From DAOQVB01 sp964400865 (GTDB lineage: Bacteria; Patescibacteriota; Microgenomatia; UBA1400; PJMF01), in the NCBI GenBank assembly GCA_964400865.1, contig CAYNWG010000001.1:1-64000 (forward strand): a DNA stretch of 64,000 bases, given 5' to 3'. The translations under genes and the position numbers were made by a program. A model generated the notes under the pieces. The model did not search any database, was not told the DNA's origin, and saw only the letters and a program-made list of their open reading frames with translations. This document shows, one piece after another, positions 8,870-17,970 of the stretch (the first letter of the stretch is position 1; every line of letters starts with the position of its first letter).

Positions 8870-9693
8870 CAGCTGATTATTCTCTGATCGAAATCTGTTT
8901 TCATAATCAGCTCCATCTGTTTTTTAATTTCTTCGATCATGAATTGAGCAGATTGTTTGGCTAATTCTGGAATGTCACCCCATTGGTCTTCTTCTTGGCC
9001 GAGCAGGATAGCTTTTGCGCGCAACAAGACTGGCCGATGGTACGCTGACAACTTTTCCAGAACCCAGTCTACCGCGTCGGCTTTTGATTTAATCGTATCT
9101 GTTTCAAGTGTGCTCCAAATTCTGGCTAGAGTTAATAAAACGTTTCTGGTGTCCCAGTCAAAATCACTCAACAGGCTATCTACCTCACTAGTGCTAGCAG
9201 TGATAAAGTCATGGTAGGGAACGGGAGCCAAGAGTTGATCCGGATGTGATCCGTACAGTGTTTTGTGAGAGAGCAGGATTTGAGTAATCACAATTGCGAG
9301 ATTGGTTATCTGTTTAGTTGGCCACGGCTCTACGTTTCCAGCCTCAAACTCTTTGCGTAACCAATCGCCGTAAAGAAAATCAAACGAAGGCGGATATTGC
9401 CAAGGATTAACCATTGACTGAACAACAATTGTGAGTTCGATTGGTTTTAATTCCTTACTGACAGCGTAAATGCCAGAAATTTTTAATAACTCATTTTCAA
9501 GTTGTTCTTTTTCTCGTCGCGTTGTTTCCCTTGTAACCACAGCAAACAAATCAATATCGCTATATTTCTGTAACCCTCCCATCAGTAGCGATCCGTATAA
9601 ATAAACACCGAGCAAATTTTCTTCCAAAACATTTTGGAGTAACGTTAAAGTTTCATCAATTTGTTGCTGAATGATTTTGTTTTCAATTATCAC
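8866..9693 (-). CDS. AadA-like aminoglycoside nucleotidyltransferase
   Basis: A 275-residue protein with VYLYGSLLMGGL and YSDIDLFAVV (metal-binding aspartates), ELTIVV, and the conserved C-terminal helix LTLARIWSTLETDTIKSKADAVDWVL, all typical of ANT(3'')/ANT(9)-type adenylyltransferases that transfer AMP from ATP to streptomycin or spectinomycin. The family call is good; actual resistance is not shown. The start is a GTG six bases after TATACT, so the transcript is probably leaderless. It is the closest relative of the convergent gene at 8087. Confidence 0.8.
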   Translation of the reverse strand: MIIENKIIQQQIDETLTLLQNVLEENLLGVYLYGSLLMGGLQKYSDIDLFAVVTRETTRREKEQLENELLKISGIYAVSKELKPIELTIVVQSMVNPWQYPPSFDFLYGDWLRKEFEAGNVEPWPTKQITNLAIVITQILLSHKTLYGSHPDQLLAPVPYHDFITASTSEVDSLLSDFDWDTRNVLLTLARIWSTLETDTIKSKADAVDWVLEKLSAYHRPVLLRAKAILLGQEEDQWGDIPELAKQSAQFMIEEIKKQMELIMKTDFDQRIISC

Positions 9694-9778
9694 ACATCGA
9701 GTATAGCAGATGAACTAACTCGTGAAACAAAATACCAAAGAAAAAAAGAGGTACACAGTGGTTGTATAATTGAATTAT

Positions 9779-10135
9779 ATGAAACAGCTTCCTATTAAAC
9801 CAATAATAACGCTTGAGGATTTTGAGAAGCTGGATATTCGCGTTGGTAAAATCGAAACAGTTTCAGATGTGTTAAATTCAGACAAACTAGTTCGCTTAAC
9901 TGTTGATTTTGGAGAATTCAAAAGAATCATTCTAGTTGGAATGAAAAATGAGCGAGAAAATGTTCGAGCTGAAATAGAGGGAAAACAAGCTTTGTTTATT
10001 GTTAATCTCGAACCGAGAAAAATGATGGGTGAGCTATCTGAAGGCATGCTGTTCGACATAGGTTATTCAAATGGCATCACACCAGTCCTAGCTCTGCCAG
10101 AAAAAGACGTTCCCAATGGAGTATGTGCTGGATGA
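9779..10135 (+). CDS. tRNA-binding domain protein (CsaA / MetG-beta / Trbp111-like)
   Basis: A 118-residue OB-fold protein. The signature FEKLDIRVGKIETVSDVLNSDKL followed by RIILVGMKNERE and a FIVNLEPRKMMGELSEGML stretch matches the EMAP-II-like tRNA-binding domain, which binds the outer corner of tRNA as a dimer. It may act as a free tRNA chaperone. The ATG at 9779 is chosen over an in-frame TTG at 9770 because TATAAT at 9765-9770 leaves only eight bases before it, consistent with leaderless transcription. Confidence 0.85.
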   Translation: MKQLPIKPIITLEDFEKLDIRVGKIETVSDVLNSDKLVRLTVDFGEFKRIILVGMKNERENVRAEIEGKQALFIVNLEPRKMMGELSEGMLFDIGYSNGITPVLALPEKDVPNGVCAG

Positions 10136-10271
10136 TGATGTTTCACCCATCAAACATAAGGTTGTTGGAAGTAAGCAGGTGTTCAAACAACTACAGTATT
10201 CCCGACAGACATTCGATCAATTACTGACTGATTTTTGTGATGAAATACAACTTCATGCCAAGAGAGTCTAG
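10116..10271 (+). CDS. Possible small protein, 51 residues
   Basis: An ATG inside the end of the tRNA-binding gene opens a second frame that runs to TAG at 10271 (starts MEYVLDDDVSPIKHK). It is charged and has no clear family. Translational coupling through the 20-bp overlap is possible. It could also be the displaced end of the upstream gene after a frameshift, although that gene already ends at the usual place. Confidence 0.3.
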   Translation: MEYVLDDDVSPIKHKVVGSKQVFKQLQYSRQTFDQLLTDFCDEIQLHAKRV

Positions 10272-10277
10272 TTAGAA

Positions 10278-11048
10278 TTACTGCCCATGAGATGTTAGCT
10301 TCCATGCTTGCCAACTTTCCTGGGCATCAAGAAATTTTGCACCAAATGTTTCATCGACCGCAATCGCTGATTGTTGAAACGAGGATTCGATAATCTGAAA
10401 ATTATTCTCTAGATATCTATCTACAATTGTTGGGTGTGTCTTTCGGTAGATAAAAATTTTAGACAAATCCATAGCCAGCACCTTTGCTACTAAGTACCAG
10501 CCCAACTGCATCGTATGACCGGCATTCAGTTGTTTTGCCACATGCATACCTGTATCCAGATACTCAAGTCTCTCAAAAGTTTTAAATAATGCGTGTAACT
10601 CTTGATCCTCGCCTGCAATCACTTGATTATATGCAAAGAGCAACTGGTCTACACATTCAAGATTAACCTTCAGCTTCATAATCAGTGACTGGGCAGCAAC
10701 AATTTCAGCTTGATCGTCAGCAACCGACTTAACTTGGGCAGAAATATCACCATTAGCTGCCTCTCCGATGTCATGAATTGCTGTTGCCAACATAAATAAT
10801 TCTATAATATCGCTGTCTATAAGATCGGAAAATAACATCACAAAATCTACGAAGTATTCCTGGTGCGTCAATACGATTGCGGTTGGACCAAGTAATTCAA
10901 TCCATTGTTCGAGAGTTTCCCCACCAGATTGAATATCTGTTCGAAATTTAGTCCAGCGTACAATAGATCCTAGTTTTTCACCGATGGGTGAATTTCTGAT
11001 TGCCGCTTGAATTTCTGGCATTTGACAATTTTCGATCTTATTTGACAT
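10278..11048 (-). CDS. HD-domain phosphohydrolase
   Basis: A 256-residue protein with an early histidine in LTHQEYFVDF, the HD doublet in LATAIHDIGEAANGDIS and a later aspartate in LEYLDTG, the expected ligands of the metal-dependent HD phosphohydrolase fold. Related enzymes are 5'-deoxynucleotidases or (p)ppGpp hydrolases; the substrate here is not evident. The ATG at 11048 (MSNKIENC) is preferred to the in-frame start at 11105 because the extra 19 residues look like random hydrophobic sequence. Confidence 0.7.
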   Translation of the reverse strand: MSNKIENCQMPEIQAAIRNSPIGEKLGSIVRWTKFRTDIQSGGETLEQWIELLGPTAIVLTHQEYFVDFVMLFSDLIDSDIIELFMLATAIHDIGEAANGDISAQVKSVADDQAEIVAAQSLIMKLKVNLECVDQLLFAYNQVIAGEDQELHALFKTFERLEYLDTGMHVAKQLNAGHTMQLGWYLVAKVLAMDLSKIFIYRKTHPTIVDRYLENNFQIIESSFQQSAIAVDETFGAKFLDAQESWQAWKLTSHGQ

Positions 11049-11220
11049 ATTTCTATATATATCACAGATTAAAAAAGCACACAAGCTCCAGCCAATATTG
11101 CTCATTCAAACTATTACGCATTTATTTTTTCAATTGAAACAAAAATGTATTAATACTTGTGAAAGCAAAGACATGCTTAACGAAGTTACTCCTAATGAAA
11201 TTAAAAAAGACCTATAATTG

Positions 11221-11248
11221 TTGACAATTTGATTATTCAGATTATAAT
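11221..11248 (+). promoter_or_regulatory. Strong consensus promoter
   Basis: A perfect TTGACA (11221-11226) and a perfect TATAAT (11243-11248) with a 16-bp spacer lie about 60 bp before the gene at 11308. It is the best sigma-70 match I see in the window. Confidence 0.75.
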
Positions 11249-11307
11249 TATTTATCAGGAGCTAGTACTTATCTACCCTCCCAACTATCAATATCTAATA
11301 AGTCGCT

Positions 11308-11805
11308 ATGGAAATATTTAGAAGATTAAATCCGTTTAAAAAACCAGTGCTAGAAGTCGAAACACCAGCTGGTACCACTAATATTTCAGATCGTTTTCTC
11401 ACTGAAAACCTTGAAGTTTTTCAGAACCTAAGTCCTCTACAATGTAGATTCATTCTGAGCACTGTAGATGCTGAGCTTGAAATTAGCAAGGGATTTGACT
11501 TAGAAATAAATGAGGAAGAACAGTTTAGAGAAAAAATGGCATTTCTTACCCTATTTAACATGCATATCAAGGACATCCAACAGTGGAAAGAAGTTAGAGG
11601 TCCAGAGTATTTGTATATATATGAAAATGCCCAATCACTATTATTTAAGGAACTGTTTCACGTGCTCAGAGATATATCAAAAAAGTATTTTGACCTCTTT
11701 TCAAGGATGGATAAATTAGAAGTAAAAAATAAATACAGCGTTCATCTTGAAGCAACACTAGCTACTATATTCAGAGCTTTTTGGAATGATAAATTTGTCG
11801 CTTAG
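11308..11805 (+). CDS. Unrecognised 165-residue protein
   Basis: An all-alpha-looking protein (NPFKKPVLEVETPAGT at the N-terminus, then amphipathic helices such as LSPLQCRFILSTVDAELEI). No signal peptide, membrane helix or catalytic motif is visible and I do not recognise the family. It stands alone behind a consensus promoter, so it is probably well expressed. Confidence 0.65.
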   Translation: MEIFRRLNPFKKPVLEVETPAGTTNISDRFLTENLEVFQNLSPLQCRFILSTVDAELEISKGFDLEINEEEQFREKMAFLTLFNMHIKDIQQWKEVRGPEYLYIYENAQSLLFKELFHVLRDISKKYFDLFSRMDKLEVKNKYSVHLEATLATIFRAFWNDKFVA

Positions 11806-11916
11806 TATTACCTGAATTCCACTCCAGTCTTGTGTTAGTGGATAAACAACGACCTACATTTCCTGCGTCAGTTACGCTCATTAGTTCCTCGCTTGTTTCC
11901 CTCATAATTACGTACC

Positions 11917-12960
11917 TTAAACCAACCAGCGTAGTTGGGGTATATGTTTAATTATCCAAACTGTAGTCCATGAAATGGAAAATATGCCTACGGTTAACAA
12001 TGCTGTAATTGGGACCGTCCAAGCCATTTGAAGTTCGTATATATTGGGCACGAAATGAACCAAGGCCAACTGAATAATCGGGTGTATTAGATAAATTCCA
12101 AAACTACATTCTCCGAGAGAGGTAATTATTTTTACAGGAAAAATTTTTACTACGAACTGATACACAGCTGGAGTATTAAAAAGCGGGAATATTAATAGGC
12201 TGAGAATGACCACTGCGGGAGATAAATAGGCTACAACACCAGTTGAGCTCGTAATACCTAAAATTTCAAGGTCACTCTTTTGAAGTAGATATTGCGTTAC
12301 AACCATTGTGCAAGTAGTTATTAAGAAGATACTGATCGCTATCAAACGGGTTCTTCGTTGCTGAAAAAATGCGCTCTTCGCTAAATAGCCATACAAGTAA
12401 TATCCTAGGTAGGGAATGAACAAGTAAAATACTGATGTTGTTTTGGATTGATAAGCCATACCAATATATAGGAGTAGGGCGGTAAGGAGCGCGAGCGAGC
12501 GGTGAGAGAGCGAGCGCACAACTGAGCGCAACCACGGAGTTAGCAAAGCCAATTGGACCATCACAAATAAAAAATAAAAATGAAGATATGGTTGTTGAAA
12601 TAATACTGAGTCGATCAAAGTTCGAAAACTAGGCAGTGGTGGGCTAAATATAGCCACACCAATCCAATACAAAGGCAACCAAATCAAAAGTGGCAAACCA
12701 ACGCGACTCAAACGTTTTTTGACAAACTGGACGTGTGGTTCACTCTTCTGTAACAATAAAGAACCACTAACCATAACAAAAACTGGCACACACCATCGGA
12801 CCAAGGCGTCAACAAAAGTAAGCACAAACCAAGATGGTTGATCCACTTGCGAGAGATTATTAACAATAACACTCGCTACATGGATATACACAACAGAAGT
12901 GATCGCAATCGCACGCATCAACTCTAGCTCTACTCGTTTTTCCGCTTTTGATAATTGCAT
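11917..12960 (-). CDS. Acyltransferase 3 family membrane protein
   Basis: A 347-residue protein with about ten membrane helices. The opening RVELELMRAIAITSVVYIHVAS contains the conserved Arg and the family's His, and FGIYLIHPIIQ near residue 285 is the late signature of the acyltransferase-3 (OafA/WecH) family, which moves acyl groups onto extracellular glycans. It ends a minus-strand run with the SGNH and MBOAT genes, so all three may modify the same surface polymer. Confidence 0.85.
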   Translation of the reverse strand: MQLSKAEKRVELELMRAIAITSVVYIHVASVIVNNLSQVDQPSWFVLTFVDALVRWCVPVFVMVSGSLLLQKSEPHVQFVKKRLSRVGLPLLIWLPLYWIGVAIFSPPLPSFRTLIDSVLFQQPYLHFYFLFVMVQLALLTPWLRSVVRSLSHRSLALLTALLLYIGMAYQSKTTSVFYLFIPYLGYYLYGYLAKSAFFQQRRTRLIAISIFLITTCTMVVTQYLLQKSDLEILGITSSTGVVAYLSPAVVILSLLIFPLFNTPAVYQFVVKIFPVKIITSLGECSFGIYLIHPIIQLALVHFVPNIYELQMAWTVPITALLTVGIFSISWTTVWIIKHIPQLRWLV

Positions 12961-12999
12961 TTTGACGACAGGATCATACCATTTTCAGTCAATTATGCA

Positions 13000-14139
13000 T
13001 TACTCTGTTTTGTAGAGTGGTCGATAATCGTAATTATCAATTTCTGAAGGTAAATAGTCCCGTTGTATTAAATCATTCATTAAAATATAGCTAAAAATTG
13101 CGCCACCTCTATCATTGAGATGATCGGCATTACCGAACAATGAATTATTTGTGGTTATTTTAGTCAGGTTGGAATAATCGATATATTCTACTCCTTGCAA
13201 ATCAGTTTGTATGATATTTTCATACAGATACTTCTCCATATAATCATCCAATAATCCATCTTGTAAAATTGCGGTTATAGGGATGGTAATCAGTACTGGT
13301 CGCCATCGCTTATCTTTACAGTAGGCAATCAACGCTTCTAGGTCTTTTCTATTCGCTGCAAAGTATTTTGGATCAAATTCTTCGGTGTGATACCACTTAT
13401 TGAAGATAAAATTCATGTTATCAATGTAACCATCAACCTTTGCGTAAGTAGGATTGTTCAATTCGTTCTGAATTGCTTCCACATTAAACAATATTTCCCC
13501 TGGTTCGATATTCAATATTGGCCCTTTTGAAATCACTGGAGGGGACGAACTTGCTACAGGCAACTCTGGTTCTGATTCTTTCCAGCGTTCTTCTTCGGAG
13601 ATACGCTCTTGAATTCTGTCTGAGTGCCATTTCCTAAAGAGATATCCCGATCTCAAAAAAGGGAAAAACTCCTGCTGCACATAATCCCCAATTTTCAAAT
13701 CGGGTATCAAAAATGGACTGACCGCGCCATAGTAGTTATATTGCAGACCATCACTTGCATCGGCAATTTTGTGAGAAAATGAAATGGGAGATACCGAGAT
13801 AAGTATCAGAGCATTTTCTTCGATTTCATTTTGGTGCTGTTTCAGTAAAACTAAGTCGTAACTAAACCGCTGAGCTACCCCCGCCAAATCTAAGCTTCTG
13901 GCATTATATTTTGTAAATACAAGACTACTTTCGGCATGCGAGTTGCCAACTTTCACGATTTGATATTTTTCATCAATAGCTTTGTTAATAAATAAATTAG
14001 AAGGAAGGTTATATTCAAAGTTCGCAACGCTTCGATAAATAAAATCAAATCCTATGCTTACTAGTACGACTACGATGAGCACCATTGTTATTTTTTTAAG
14101 TAGTAATTGGCCCTCAAAATTGAACATAAATAAATTCAT
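13000..14139 (-). CDS. SGNH/DltD-like O-acylation partner protein
   Basis: A 379-residue protein with one N-terminal membrane segment (residues about 12-32, KKITMVLIVVVLVSIGFDF) and an extracytoplasmic SGNH-like fold: VGNSHAESSLV takes the place of the GDSH block I, and DHLNDRGGAIF is block V with Asp and His. Such proteins work with MBOAT acyltransferases (as AlgJ/AlgX or DltD do). Its start overlaps the MBOAT gene by 26 bp, supporting joint function and translational coupling. Confidence 0.8.
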   Translation of the reverse strand: MNLFMFNFEGQLLLKKITMVLIVVVLVSIGFDFIYRSVANFEYNLPSNLFINKAIDEKYQIVKVGNSHAESSLVFTKYNARSLDLAGVAQRFSYDLVLLKQHQNEIEENALILISVSPISFSHKIADASDGLQYNYYGAVSPFLIPDLKIGDYVQQEFFPFLRSGYLFRKWHSDRIQERISEEERWKESEPELPVASSSPPVISKGPILNIEPGEILFNVEAIQNELNNPTYAKVDGYIDNMNFIFNKWYHTEEFDPKYFAANRKDLEALIAYCKDKRWRPVLITIPITAILQDGLLDDYMEKYLYENIIQTDLQGVEYIDYSNLTKITTNNSLFGNADHLNDRGGAIFSYILMNDLIQRDYLPSEIDNYDYRPLYKTE

Positions 14140-15550
14140 ATGCTTCTGTATTTCTTAACAGAACAATGGTGAGTACTAAAAGACAATAGATTGTAAAGCG
14201 TACAAATCGATTTTGCTGACTAACTAGTTGTGAAATTGAGTGTTTTCTGGCAATTATTTCAGTAACAATAATTACACTTACACAAAACAAAGCTATAAAC
14301 ATTTCTACAGCATTGGTTTTGAATAGTTGGCTCAACGTAGCTGACCAATAATTTAAAGAAACAAAGTTTTTCAATCCTGTTAAAGCATGCCGAATAATAT
14401 AAAAAGCATCGTTAAAATCTTTTGCTCTGAAAAACACCCAAAGCAAAGTCACCGTAATAAATGTATAGATTGTTGAAATACCATTCGGTAGGATAATTTT
14501 TTTTCCAATCGTGTTGCTCACCATTCGCTCGGCAGAAATAATCAAACCATGTGCCAAACCCCAAATGGCAAACGTCATCGCAGCTCCATGCCACAAACCA
14601 CAAAGGACGAAAACAAAAATAGTATTAACATATGTTCTAATTTCACCCTTTCGACTACCGCCAAGCGGAATATAGATATAGTCTTTCAACCATGAGGAAA
14701 GCGATATATGCCAGCGTCGCCAGAAATCTCGAACTGAGGTAGCCAAATATGGTGTTTTAAAATTCTCAAATAGCGAAAATCCTAACATTCGCGCTACTCC
14801 GCGAGCCATATCGGTGTAACCAGCAAAATCTGCAAAAATTTGAATAGAGAAAAAGAACATGGTAAGTATTAAACTAAGTCCTTTGTAATTAGGCAAATCA
14901 TCAAAAACTCTATTGACAATAATTCCAAGATTATCGGCAACAACTAGTTTTTTAAATAACCCCCAAGCAAATAATTTTAGACCACTGACTGCTTGCGAAT
15001 AGGAAAAAGTATGATGAGAGAGTAACTGTGGCAGCAAATGCCAGCCTCTCTCAATTGGCCCGGATGCAATACTGGGGAAAAAGGATACGAATAGAGCCAA
15101 AACACCAAAGTTGTGTTCTGCCTTAGATTTACCTCGATAGACATCAATCACGTAACCGAGTGTTTGAAAGGTAAAAAATGATATACCCAAAGGTAAAATT
15201 AACTGAAATTGTGGAAACCGGAATGAAATAGTAAAAAAACTCAAAAGCGAATCGGTAGTGATACTAAACAAATTATAATATTTGAAAATTAAAAGCTGAC
15301 CCAATACTAATCCTGTAGAAAGCAATAAAAACCTTTGCTTATTTTGAGGATACTTTTCCATTTGAATCGCGGAATAATACGCAATTACTGTCGTAACAAT
15401 TACTAGTACCCCATATACTGGTTTCCATGAAAAATAAAAATAATAACTAGCCGCTAACAATAAAAACCATTGATATTTTTTCGGTGCATTCCAATAGATA
15501 ATGAGTAAAATTAAAAAAAACAAGGCGAATGAGAGTGATGAAAATACCAT
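14114..15550 (-). CDS. MBOAT family O-acyltransferase (AlgI/DltB-like)
   Basis: A 478-residue polytopic membrane protein. FASGPIERGWHLLPQ, YTDMARGVARMLGF, SVRDFWRRWHISLSSWLKDYIYIPLGGSR and the catalytic-histidine region LCGLWHGAAMTFAIWGL match AlgI/DltB. These enzymes pass acyl groups through the membrane to polysaccharides or other surface polymers. TATAAT at 15560-15565 lies nine bases before ATG, so this operon probably starts leaderless. Confidence 0.9.
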   Translation of the reverse strand: MVFSSLSFALFFLILLIIYWNAPKKYQWFLLLAASYYFYFSWKPVYGVLVIVTTVIAYYSAIQMEKYPQNKQRFLLLSTGLVLGQLLIFKYYNLFSITTDSLLSFFTISFRFPQFQLILPLGISFFTFQTLGYVIDVYRGKSKAEHNFGVLALFVSFFPSIASGPIERGWHLLPQLLSHHTFSYSQAVSGLKLFAWGLFKKLVVADNLGIIVNRVFDDLPNYKGLSLILTMFFFSIQIFADFAGYTDMARGVARMLGFSLFENFKTPYLATSVRDFWRRWHISLSSWLKDYIYIPLGGSRKGEIRTYVNTIFVFVLCGLWHGAAMTFAIWGLAHGLIISAERMVSNTIGKKIILPNGISTIYTFITVTLLWVFFRAKDFNDAFYIIRHALTGLKNFVSLNYWSATLSQLFKTNAVEMFIALFCVSVIIVTEIIARKHSISQLVSQQNRFVRFTIYCLLVLTIVLLRNTEAYEFIYVQF

Positions 15551-15607
15551 GTCTTTTTAATTATAGTGTGAGAATCAACAACTGCACAGACCGATATACT
15601 ACTGAAT

Positions 15608-16663
15608 CTATTGTCTTGATTTGACTTTCATAAGTAGTCGTTGTTTTCTGATCTCAGCAGTATCTGTCAGTAAGCTTACCGTACCGTCCCTTTGATCTCG
15701 CAATAATGACACAATTGCAAGATCTAACGCTGGTGCCTCGATATCATTTTGCTCTGCCAAGTCAATAAATGCTTGATGATACTGAATCGCTTCGGACAAA
15801 TCGCCTCCAACTTCAACTTTTTGCCAGGCAGCTGACGGTTGATCATTCCTTTGTTTGCTAATTATGCCAGCTAAGGCCTTCCTAGCTGGTTTAAAAAATG
15901 AAATATGTCTAACAATTTCTAGCGCCGGCAACATTTGCGTCTTAACCCAATCAATTTTTGCAATAGGAATACTACATTGCCGTAAAATCTTGCATCGTTG
16001 TGCAAATGCATTCATTTCAAGCCGATAAAGCTCTGTATCCGCAAAAGTGATTGATGGAGGCAAACCAGTGATCATTGAGGTGGTACCCAGCGTATTAAAG
16101 AGTAACTTAGTCCATTCTAGTGACTGATAATTTTCGTATCTTTGAGTTTGAAAATCAGCAGATGAAAACAGCATTTGAACTCGCTGGTAGTCTGCTTGGT
16201 CGCATTGAATAGGGGATAGAGCAACACGCAATTTTTCCGCATTATAGTCAAGTTGGTCGCCCTTTTTGGTTACCTGCGTAAAGACACTCGCCCGTACTAT
16301 TGAAAGTCGTCTATCTGGATTTGTAGATTCTGCAAGTGCTAAATATGCTTGTTCCACAACTCCAACTCCGTTTTGTATTAAAACCAGCGTTGGTAGCTCC
16401 ACAGCATCAGGAATCTTAGCCAGTAGTTCTACGACCATTTGCTTAACAGAATGGTTTGGAGTAGTCAAAATAATAACATCGGTGCCTATGAGCAGCTCTG
16501 TGGAAATATTTACATGACTCGAGAGAGTTACGTCTAATTGGTCATTTTTTTTGGCTAATTCAGCCCCGAACATACTGCCGATTGCTCCAGTGCCAATAAT
16601 TAATACATTCTTGATTGGAGAAAGTAATTCTTGTGAGAGATGTTTTTCCACTATTTTTTGCAT
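15608..16663 (-). CDS. Ketopantoate reductase-like dehydrogenase
   Basis: A 351-residue NADPH-dependent reductase-type protein: GTGAIGSMFGAELAK is the nucleotide-binding glycine motif, LIQNGVG is the central conserved loop, and EWTKLLFNTLGTT carries the catalytic-lysine helix typical of PanE/ApbA. PanE reduces 2-dehydropantoate to pantoate for CoA synthesis; many paralogues act on other 2-oxo acids, so I give no symbol. TATGAT eight bases before ATG suggests leaderless expression. Confidence 0.8.
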   Translation of the reverse strand: MQKIVEKHLSQELLSPIKNVLIIGTGAIGSMFGAELAKKNDQLDVTLSSHVNISTELLIGTDVIILTTPNHSVKQMVVELLAKIPDAVELPTLVLIQNGVGVVEQAYLALAESTNPDRRLSIVRASVFTQVTKKGDQLDYNAEKLRVALSPIQCDQADYQRVQMLFSSADFQTQRYENYQSLEWTKLLFNTLGTTSMITGLPPSITFADTELYRLEMNAFAQRCKILRQCSIPIAKIDWVKTQMLPALEIVRHISFFKPARKALAGIISKQRNDQPSAAWQKVEVGGDLSEAIQYHQAFIDLAEQNDIEAPALDLAIVSLLRDQRDGTVSLLTDTAEIRKQRLLMKVKSRQ

Positions 16664-16698
16664 CTTTAGATATCATACTATAACTTGTTAGATGGTGA

Positions 16699-16704
16699 TA
16701 TACT
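16699..16704 (+). promoter_or_regulatory. -10 box directly before the lipoprotein start
   Basis: TATACT ends nine bases before the ATG at 16714, with no room for a ribosome-binding site. The same layout recurs at seven or more host genes in this window. Confidence 0.45.
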
Positions 16705-16713
16705 TAGCGTTAT

Positions 16714-17349
16714 ATGAACAAACTATTCTTTGTATTACCCCTTGGAATCCTACTGAGTGGCTGCTCGCTGTTGCCACAAAAAGCTTCGCAGGTTGAGACT
16801 CCACAATTAGAACAACAGGTCATGAAAGAATATCAAAAAGTTGCTGATGCAATGGCTTCAGGCAAATCAGTCGAGTGTGTAATGACAAATAGCCAAGAAG
16901 GAACCAGCTTTACCTATCAAGTAAAAGGCAAAATGATTCGATCCTTTGGACAATTAAGTCCAGATTCATCGAGCTCCGGTAATATGATTTCTGATGGAGA
17001 TTACCTATATATGTGGTCTGATGATGCGCCATCAGGTACCAAAATGAAAATTCCGAGCGAAACAGAGGTCGCAGAAATGGCAGAAAAACCGGATGATGTT
17101 TTACCAGATCTCAGCAATGAGATAAAACAACAGGAATTGGAAGACATGGGATACACCGTTAAATGTGATGAGAAAAATCTTACTGAAGACGCATTTACTC
17201 CACCTGCTACCATCCAGTTCCAGGACCTCAGTCAAATGATGGAATCAGCTACTCAATTGCAAGCAAGAATGGCCTCTGGCTCTGGTGAGTCTGAACCAGA
17301 ACTCACTCAAGAACAAATTGAAGCAATGATGAAATCATTTGGCCAATAA
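16714..17349 (+). CDS. Lipoprotein of unknown function
   Basis: A 211-residue exported lipoprotein: signal peptide MNKLFFVLPLGILLSGC with lipobox LLSGC (Cys17). The mature part is acidic and Met/Ser/Gln-rich; two cysteines (VECVMTN and VKCDEKN) may form a disulphide. The middle (FTYQVKGKMIRSFGQ, GNMISDGDYLYMWSDD) resembles an LppX/LolA-like or surface-protein beta scaffold, but no family can be assigned with confidence. Confidence 0.75.
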   Translation: MNKLFFVLPLGILLSGCSLLPQKASQVETPQLEQQVMKEYQKVADAMASGKSVECVMTNSQEGTSFTYQVKGKMIRSFGQLSPDSSSSGNMISDGDYLYMWSDDAPSGTKMKIPSETEVAEMAEKPDDVLPDLSNEIKQQELEDMGYTVKCDEKNLTEDAFTPPATIQFQDLSQMMESATQLQARMASGSGESEPELTQEQIEAMMKSFGQ

Positions 17350-17358
17350 ATATAAAAA

Positions 17359-17388
17359 GGCTTCAATTGATAGTAATCAATTGAAGCC
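17359..17388. terminator. Bidirectional Rho-independent terminator
   Basis: A perfect 12-bp stem (arms 17359-17370 and 17377-17388, six-base loop) lies between two convergent genes. On the minus strand it is followed by TTTTTATA, on the plus strand by a weaker CTCTTT tract. Confidence 0.85.
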
Positions 17389-17423
17389 CTCTTTGACATG
17401 GCTTTTTCCTGGATACAGAGATA

Positions 17424-17939
17424 TTATTTAATTTGTAATTTAAAATCTTTTTTAGTGACTCCACCTTGGTTATCACTTACTACTGCCGTTATAGTTCCAG
17501 AATATTTTGTTTTTGGTTTTCCAGAAATAACACAAGTAATAAAACTTCTACCAAAGAACTTTCTAGTTTTGCAAGCTCCAAATTCAAGATCTTTTGGTAA
17601 GTTGTATACATCCATCTTCATCTTATCTCCATCTCGATCGGTCGCTGAGAGTTTCGCGACGTATTTTTTCCCAACCTTCCCATTTGGCAAATTGCGCGTG
17701 GTAATCACTGGCACATGATTTTTGGGTCCAGGATTTGGTGGAGTGGGCGGTGTAATTGGATTGGGGGTAACACTAGGCGAAGGAGGAATGGGGGGTGTAG
17801 CAAGTTTGGATACCGACGGGATAGTTTTAAGCTCATTTTTTGCTTGCAAAGATGCTGGCAGACTCAAGAGAATTGCAACTCCGAATATCACTACCATCAC
17901 AGCTCTGATACTATTAGTTTTACGATTGTGTTTGTACAT
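17424..17939 (-). CDS. Exported protein with Pro-rich linker and Ig-like domain
   Basis: A 171-residue protein: basic N-terminus and hydrophobic helix (AVMVVIFGVAILLSLPASLQA) as signal peptide or anchor, a proline/threonine-rich linker (SPSVTPNPITPPTPPNPG) around residues 55-75, then a beta-sandwich resembling cadherin/dystroglycan-like Ig modules (SATDRDGDKMKMDVYNLP, TITAVVSDNQGG). The two cysteines could bond. Probably cell-surface attached. It ends at a strong terminator. Confidence 0.75.
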   Translation of the reverse strand: MYKHNRKTNSIRAVMVVIFGVAILLSLPASLQAKNELKTIPSVSKLATPPIPPSPSVTPNPITPPTPPNPGPKNHVPVITTRNLPNGKVGKKYVAKLSATDRDGDKMKMDVYNLPKDLEFGACKTRKFFGRSFITCVISGKPKTKYSGTITAVVSDNQGGVTKKDFKLQIK

Positions 17940-17970
17940 CAGTATGATCTTTCATCTATACGTATCTAAT

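Noticed and set aside
12479..12530. GAGCGAGCG-rich short repeat
   Set aside because: It encodes Ser/Arg/Leu codons inside the acyltransferase and does not recur elsewhere.
17722..17970. N-terminal extension of the O-antigen-ligase-like gene
   Set aside because: It is antisense to the Ig-like gene and glycine-rich without a membrane-protein pattern; the ATG at 17971 begins the true protein.
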